A stretch of DNA of 64,000 nt, from contig NZ_JANIBO010000006.1 of the NCBI RefSeq assembly GCF_024506395.1, positions 1 through 64,000 on the forward strand. Reading direction: 5' to 3'. The notes below the pieces were generated by a model. It saw only the letters and a list, made by a program, of their open reading frames with translations. It was not told the DNA's origin and ran no database searches. The position numbers and the translations under genes were made by a program. The stretch's first letter is position 1; every line of letters starts with the position of its first letter. Positions 59,511-64,000 of this stretch are shown here, piece by piece. This stretch comes from Cetobacterium sp. NK01 (GTDB lineage Bacteria; Fusobacteriota; Fusobacteriia; Fusobacteriales; Fusobacteriaceae).

Positions 59511-59934
59511 ATGATTCAATTTATAGTTGCAACTCATGGAAAATTTGCAGAAGGAATAAAAACATCTATCGAATTAATTATTGGAAATATTGATAATTTA
59601 GAAATATTAAATTGTTATATAACTCAAAATTTTAATTTAAAAGAAGAAGTTGAATTTATTATAAAAAAAATATCCGAAAGAAGAGTTAATTGTTTTAACA
59701 GATATATTTGGAGGAAGTGTAAATAATGAGTTTTTAGAAAATATATCTAACTATAAAAATTTAAATATTGTTTCAGGAGTAAATTTACCATTAATTTTAA
59801 CATTAATAGAAAAACAAAATGATTATGACAATATAAAGGAATTGATACGTGAAAGTATAGAAGAATGTAGTAATTCTTTAATTTATTGTAATGATGAGCT
59901 AGAAAAAAAAATAGAAGAGGACCAAGAGTTCTAA
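59511..59934 (+). pseudogene. gfrA: PTS mannose-family IIA component, frame broken in this copy
   Basis: One extra A in the run near 59665 shifts the frame after residue 50. Intact at 29412-29834. Confidence 0.85.
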
Positions 59935-59949
59935 AAATGGAGGAGTGTT

Positions 59950-60411
59950 ATGATTCTTTTATTAAGGGTAGATCATAGATTGTTACATGGACAAGTTGCA
60001 TTTTCATGGATACAAAATTTAGGAGCAGATTGTATATTGATAGCTAATGACAGTGTAGTAAATGATGAATTAAGAAAAACAACAATGAAGTTAGCAAAAC
60101 CACAAGAAGTAAAATTAGTAATAAAAAATATAGAGGACTCAATACAAGCTTTAAAATCTGGTGTTACAGATAAATATAAACTTTTTATAGTTGTAGAATC
60201 TGTTGAGGATGCTTATAAAATAGCCAGTGAGGTAGGTAACATAAAACAAATAAATCTAGGAGGAGTTAAAGCGAGAGAAAATAGCAGAAATATATCAAAA
60301 GCAGTAAATCTATTAGAAGAAGAAGAAAACCTTTTAAAAGAACTTCAAAGTTTGGGGATTGAGATTGAAATTAGACAAGTAGCTAATGATAATAAAGTTT
60401 TATATAGATAG
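59950..60411 (+). CDS. gfrB: PTS mannose-family IIB component
   Basis: Intact, identical product to 29850-30311, with the phospho-acceptor His13. Confidence 0.9.
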   Translation: MILLLRVDHRLLHGQVAFSWIQNLGADCILIANDSVVNDELRKTTMKLAKPQEVKLVIKNIEDSIQALKSGVTDKYKLFIVVESVEDAYKIASEVGNIKQINLGGVKARENSRNISKAVNLLEEEENLLKELQSLGIEIEIRQVANDNKVLYR

Positions 60412-60428
60412 AAAAGGGGAGGATAGAT

Positions 60429-61208
60429 ATGATGCAAGCATTTTTATTAGCATTAGTAGCTTTTATAGCTCAATGTGATTATGCCTTAGGAACAAGCTTA
60501 ATATCAAGACCAATAGTAACTGGATTTTTAACTGGGTTAGTAATGGGAGATTTAAAAATGGGATTGATAATGGGAGCTACATTGGAGTTAGCTTTTATTG
60601 GATCTTTTGCTATTGGAGGAGCAATTCCACCAGATGTAGTAACTGGAGGAATATTAGGAGTTGCCTTTGCAATATCTTCAGGTGCTGGTGCAGAGACAGC
60701 TTTATTACTGGCTTTACCAATTGCAACATTTACTTTAATTTTAAAAAATGCGTATCTAGGAGTTGTTATACCAATATTAGGTCACAAAGCTGATGAATAT
60801 GCAGATGAGTGTAATATAAAAGGAATAGAGCGTATGCATTTAATATCTGGATTTGGTTTATCTTTGATGTTGGCGATAATAGTATTCTTTTCATATTTAT
60901 TAGGAAGTAATGCAGTATCTTTGGTTTTACAGGCAATACCAGAATTTATTCATAAAGGGTTAGCAATAACAACTGGATTAATTCCAACTCTTGGATTTGC
61001 AATGTTAGCAAAACTTCTTATAAATAAAAAAGTTTTACCATATTTTTTCGTTGGCTTTGCCATTGCAATTTATACAGAAATCCCATTGACAGGAATTGCA
61101 ATATTTGGTGCTTTAATAGCATTAATAACAGTAAATCCAATGTCACAAAGACAGTTAGTAGAAAGTGGAAACTTAAGTGAGAAAGGAGATGGTGATGATG
61201 ATTTCTAA
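60429..61208 (+). CDS. gfrC: PTS mannose-family IIC component
   Basis: 259 aa and the only intact copy. A membrane permease subunit that, with IID, carries the sugar across the membrane while IIB phosphorylates it. Mostly hydrophobic, with about six to seven spans. Family signatures: SRPIVTGFLTGLVMGDLKMGLIMGATLELAF near 26-56, and GGAIPPDVVTGGILG near 62-76. A cytoplasmic-looking loop KADEYADECNIKGIERMH lies near 121. It ends in a charged tail. GGGGAGG lies before tandem ATG codons at 60429/60432. It overlaps the IID start by 14 bases. The other two copies carry frameshifts at other places, so this one shows the true frame. Confidence 0.92.
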   Translation: MMQAFLLALVAFIAQCDYALGTSLISRPIVTGFLTGLVMGDLKMGLIMGATLELAFIGSFAIGGAIPPDVVTGGILGVAFAISSGAGAETALLLALPIATFTLILKNAYLGVVIPILGHKADEYADECNIKGIERMHLISGFGLSLMLAIIVFFSYLLGSNAVSLVLQAIPEFIHKGLAITTGLIPTLGFAMLAKLLINKKVLPYFFVGFAIAIYTEIPLTGIAIFGALIALITVNPMSQRQLVESGNLSEKGDGDDDF

Positions 61209-62022
61209 TAAAAAAGATGAGAAAGATATTACGCAAAAAGATTTGAATAAGATATTTTGGAGATCTTTTCAAATGGAATTCTCATGGAATTATGAAAGAC
61301 AAATGAACTTAGCATATGCATATGCAATAGCACCAATATTAAAAAAAATATATACAAATAATCATTTAGAATTAAAAAAAGCTTTGAAACGTCATCTAGA
61401 GTTTTTTAATATGACTCCTTGGATTGTAACTTTAATGTTAGGAATATCAGTAGTTCTTGAAGAGGAAAATAAAAAAGATGGAAAATTTGATGAAAACTCA
61501 ATAAATGGAATAAAAACAGCATTAATGGGTCCATTATCAGGGATAGGAGATTCTTTCTTTTGGGGAACTTTAAGATTAATTGCTACAGGAATAGGAACAG
61601 CTCTTTCATTACAAGGAAATATATTAGGTCCAATTCTATTTCTATTGGTATTTAATATTCCACATATAATTATAAGATATCTTTTTATAAAGTTAGGGTA
61701 TAAATTGGGGGTAGACTTTTTAACTAAACTTGAAAAATCAGGAGCAGTTGAGAAAGTTACTTACGGAGCAACTATATTAGGATTAATTGTTATTGGAGGA
61801 ATGACAGCAAGAATGGTAGATATTTCAACACCATTAGCTTTTAAAGCTGGAGGTTCAACAATAGAAGTCCAAAGTATTTTAGATGATATAATGCCTGGTA
61901 TTTTAAAATTAGGAATGTTTGGTATTGTGTATTATTTATTAAATAAAAATGTTAAACCAATAACAATACTTTTAGGAATGGCAATATTTGGAATTTTTGG
62001 AACTTTAGTTGGGTTCTTTTAA
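61195..62022 (+). CDS. gfrD: PTS mannose-family IID component
   Basis: 275 aa from ATG 61195, after GAAAGGAG. The partner of IIC in the membrane. An amphipathic N-terminal part (FWRSFQMEFSWNYERQMNLAYAYAIAPIL, residues 21-49) is followed by FNMTPWIVTLMLGISVVLEEEN near 70-91 and the hallmark MGPLSGIGDSFFWGTLRLIATGIG near 108-131. The C-terminal half has three to four membrane spans, ending GIFGTLVGFF. Glu-Glu after the LGIS segment and the GIGDS loop are usual in this family. It precedes gfrE by 11 bases. Intact here and at 1000-1827. Confidence 0.93.
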   Translation: MMISNKKDEKDITQKDLNKIFWRSFQMEFSWNYERQMNLAYAYAIAPILKKIYTNNHLELKKALKRHLEFFNMTPWIVTLMLGISVVLEEENKKDGKFDENSINGIKTALMGPLSGIGDSFFWGTLRLIATGIGTALSLQGNILGPILFLLVFNIPHIIIRYLFIKLGYKLGVDFLTKLEKSGAVEKVTYGATILGLIVIGGMTARMVDISTPLAFKAGGSTIEVQSILDDIMPGILKLGMFGIVYYLLNKNVKPITILLGMAIFGIFGTLVGFF

Positions 62023-62033
62023 GAGGTACATTT

Positions 62034-63089
62034 ATGGAAACTATGTTAAGCAATATACATGATGAAAAGAATACTTTAACAAATATTTTATTAAATTTTC
62101 AAGATAAAAATAAACATATTTTAAAAGATTTAAAAGACTATAAAATTAAAAGAATTTTAATTTTAGCTACAGGTTCTTCTATTAATGCGGCAATTACAGT
62201 CAAATATTTTTTACAAGATATATTAGAAGCTAAAGTTTTTATAGAGGAACCATCTATTTATTATGATTATGAAAAAATAGATTTAGATTTAGATTTGATT
62301 ATTGTAATATCTCAAAGTGGAAAAAGCACTTCAACAATAAATGCTACTAAAAAAATAGCTGAAGTATTAAAAAAACCAGTAATAATAGTAACAAACAACT
62401 TAGAAAGTCCAATAACAAAATATTCACAATATATTTTAGATTTAAATATAGGTATAGAAAATGTAGGATTTGTAACTAAAGGTTTTAGTGGAACTGTTTT
62501 AAATTTATTCTTATTGGGAATAAATTTAAAAAATCAACATTTTAAATATTTTGAAGAGTTGGAATATTTGATTGGCAATATAAACACAGTTATTGAAAAT
62601 ACTAATTTATACTTTGAAAAAAATAAAGAAATTTTAAGAGAGATAAATAGATTTATATGTTTAGGTTATGGGGCAAATTATGGTATTACAAAAGAGTTCG
62701 AAACTAAATTTACAGAAGTAGTTAGATGTCCATCAACAGGTCATGAACTTGAAGCATACATGCATGGACCATATTTAGAAGCTAATAATTCAAATGCCAT
62801 ATTTTATTTAGATTTAGACTTAAATATTACATTGTCAAAAAGATTACATACTTTAAAAAAATATATGGAAAACTATATTGGATTTTCAACAATTATAACA
62901 AATAGTAAGAATAAAGATAATCAAACAATAAATTTGAATGTATCAAAAGATGTAAATCCAAATTTTTTAACTTTGTTATATATTATTCCAATTCAAATAT
63001 TAAGCTATAAAATAGCTCAAGAAAAGAAAATTAATGTAGAAAAAAAGATTTTTACAGATTTTGATTTAGTTTTAAAAAGTAAAATATAA
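62034..63089 (+). CDS. gfrE: SIS-domain sugar-phosphate deglycase/isomerase, GfrE-like
   Basis: Second intact copy, 351 aa; described at 31931. It has Tyr where that copy has Phe near residue 76. Confidence 0.75.
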   Translation: METMLSNIHDEKNTLTNILLNFQDKNKHILKDLKDYKIKRILILATGSSINAAITVKYFLQDILEAKVFIEEPSIYYDYEKIDLDLDLIIVISQSGKSTSTINATKKIAEVLKKPVIIVTNNLESPITKYSQYILDLNIGIENVGFVTKGFSGTVLNLFLLGINLKNQHFKYFEELEYLIGNINTVIENTNLYFEKNKEILREINRFICLGYGANYGITKEFETKFTEVVRCPSTGHELEAYMHGPYLEANNSNAIFYLDLDLNITLSKRLHTLKKYMENYIGFSTIITNSKNKDNQTINLNVSKDVNPNFLTLLYIIPIQILSYKIAQEKKINVEKKIFTDFDLVLKSKI

Positions 63090-63108
63090 ATATAAATGGA
63101 GGGTAATT

Positions 63109-64000
63109 ATGTCAAAATATTCTGAAATGTTAAAATTTAAAGAGGAGGAGTATAGAAATAGTGCTAAACTAATAGGGGAGGCTAAACCAATAGCAGAAGA
63201 AATTGCTAATATAGTTACAAAAGATGGATTTTCAAATATATTCTTTACAGCAGTTGGTGGTAGTTTAGCACCTTTAATGGCAATGGGAGAGATTGCAAAG
63301 CAACTTACAGAACTACCTGTTTATGTAGAACAAGCAGCGGAGTTAATTGTAAGAGGACATAAGGCTTTAACAGAAAAATCATTAATAATAACTTTGTCAA
63401 AATCAGGAGATACAAAAGAAACAGTTGAAATGGCTAAAAAATATAAAGAGATGGGGATAAGAGTTATATCTTGTACAAAAAATTTAGAATCTCCTTTAGC
63501 TAAAAATTCTAATTATGTAATTCCAATGAGACATGAAAATGGTGTAGAGTATGAGTATATGCTATTATTTTGGTTATTTTTTAAAATTTTGTCAAATAGA
63601 GGAGAGTTTTTAGATTATAATGATTTTGGAAATCAGTTATTATTACTACCAGAAAATTTATTAGAGGCAAAATTACAATTTGATCCTCAAGCAAAAGAAA
63701 TGGCAAAACAGTATTATAAAGAGCCATATATGATTTGGATTGGTGGTGGTGAAGTGTGGGGTGAGACGTATCTATTCTCAATGTGTTTGTTAGAAGAGAT
63801 GCAATGGTTAAAAACAAAGTCTGTTACAAGTTCAGAATTTTTCCATGGAACTTTAGAAATAGTAGAGGAAGATACTTGTGTATTTTTAGTTAAAGGTTCT
63901 GGAAAAACAAGAGTTTTAGATGATAGAGCTGAAAAGTTTTTGAAGAAATATACAAAAAAATTAAGTATTATTGATACATTAGATTTTAAATTAAACGGAA
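63109..64000 (+). CDS. gfrF: FrlB/GfrF-like deglycase, cut by window end
   Basis: First 297 codons of the gene that is complete at 33006-34034. The A run that is short in unit 1 has seven A here, supporting the intact frame. Confidence 0.85.
   Translation, partial: MSKYSEMLKFKEEEYRNSAKLIGEAKPIAEEIANIVTKDGFSNIFFTAVGGSLAPLMAMGEIAKQLTELPVYVEQAAELIVRGHKALTEKSLIITLSKSGDTKETVEMAKKYKEMGIRVISCTKNLESPLAKNSNYVIPMRHENGVEYEYMLLFWLFFKILSNRGEFLDYNDFGNQLLLLPENLLEAKLQFDPQAKEMAKQYYKEPYMIWIGGGEVWGETYLFSMCLLEEMQWLKTKSVTSSEFFHGTLEIVEEDTCVFLVKGSGKTRVLDDRAEKFLKKYTKKLSIIDTLDFKLNG

Larger units (their letters stand above)
56611..64000. mobile_element. Composite IS256-bounded element, second occurrence, cut by window end
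   Basis: Same block as 26519-35760 up to within the last gfr gene. The right IS lies beyond the window. Confidence 0.7.
60192..64000. repeat. Start of unit 3 of the repeated replicon
   Basis: Matches position 1 onward and 30092 onward until the window ends. Confidence 0.95.

Noticed and set aside
59274-59537. Hydrophobic minus-strand ORF of 87 codons between rep2 and gfrA (also 29175-29438)
   Set aside because: It overlaps both the rep2 start and the gfrA start, and its hydrophobicity is what A+T-rich noncoding DNA gives in this frame. No RBS.

Overview
The window is about 2.13 head-to-tail copies of one circular replicon of about 30.1 kb. Position 1 matches 30092 and again 60192, so unit 1 is 1-30091, unit 2 is 30092-60191, and 60192-64000 starts a third. 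Gene order is identical in each unit. The copies differ mainly by single-base insertions and deletions, mostly in homopolymers, and these break different genes in different copies. The simplest reading is an unpolished long-read contig of a circular plasmid assembled as a concatemer; a genuine plasmid multimer is the alternative. Almost every main gene is intact in at least one copy, so the real gene set can be read by combining copies. I give the full annotation on the intact copy and a short one on the others. The DNA is very A+T-rich, uses AGA for Arg heavily, and carries Rep_3 initiators and an IS256-family element. This suggests a Fusobacteriota plasmid (Fusobacterium or Cetobacterium type), which is inference from style, not from a search.

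Layout along one unit, best copy quoted. (a) An IS-bounded segment, 26519-35760: an IS256-family copy (IS2), a Rep_3 initiator on the minus strand, a six-gene operon matching the gfrABCDEF layout (mannose-family PTS IIA, IIB, IIC, IID and two SIS-domain deglycase-like proteins), a terminator, a LysR C-terminal remnant, and a second IS256-family copy (IS1). The 8-bp sequence CTATGAAG flanks the whole block on its outer sides, as expected for one composite insertion. (b) A SigH-like sigma factor and a CGGC-domain protein (35783-36890, minus). (c) A Rep-like 290-aa protein (7187-8059), followed by about 3 kb of decayed, repeat-rich DNA with a scattered palindrome, a probable small RNA and a tiny hydrophobic peptide ORF. 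(d) A membrane protein (41256-42029), a serine resolvase with a possible res site (42120-42860), and a small minus-strand protein behind a large structured leader. (e) A type I restriction-modification operon, hsdM, hsdS, two extra PD-(D/E)XK-like genes, then hsdR (43985-52147). (f) Two genes of different codon style that look like phage structural genes (52645-54110). (g) The replication module: A+T-rich 10-mers, 22-bp iterons, a Rep_3 initiator (24681-25751) and a ribbon-helix-helix protein with a repeated upstream site (25768-26480).

Together the plasmid offers maintenance (Rep, iterons, RHH protein, resolvase), host defence (type I RM with added nuclease-fold genes) and a nutritional cargo: uptake and phosphorylation of an Amadori-type amino sugar such as fructoselysine or glucoselysine, followed by deglycation to hexose phosphate and amino acid. 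The cargo segment carries its own Rep gene. It may therefore derive from a second small plasmid joined through IS256 copies.
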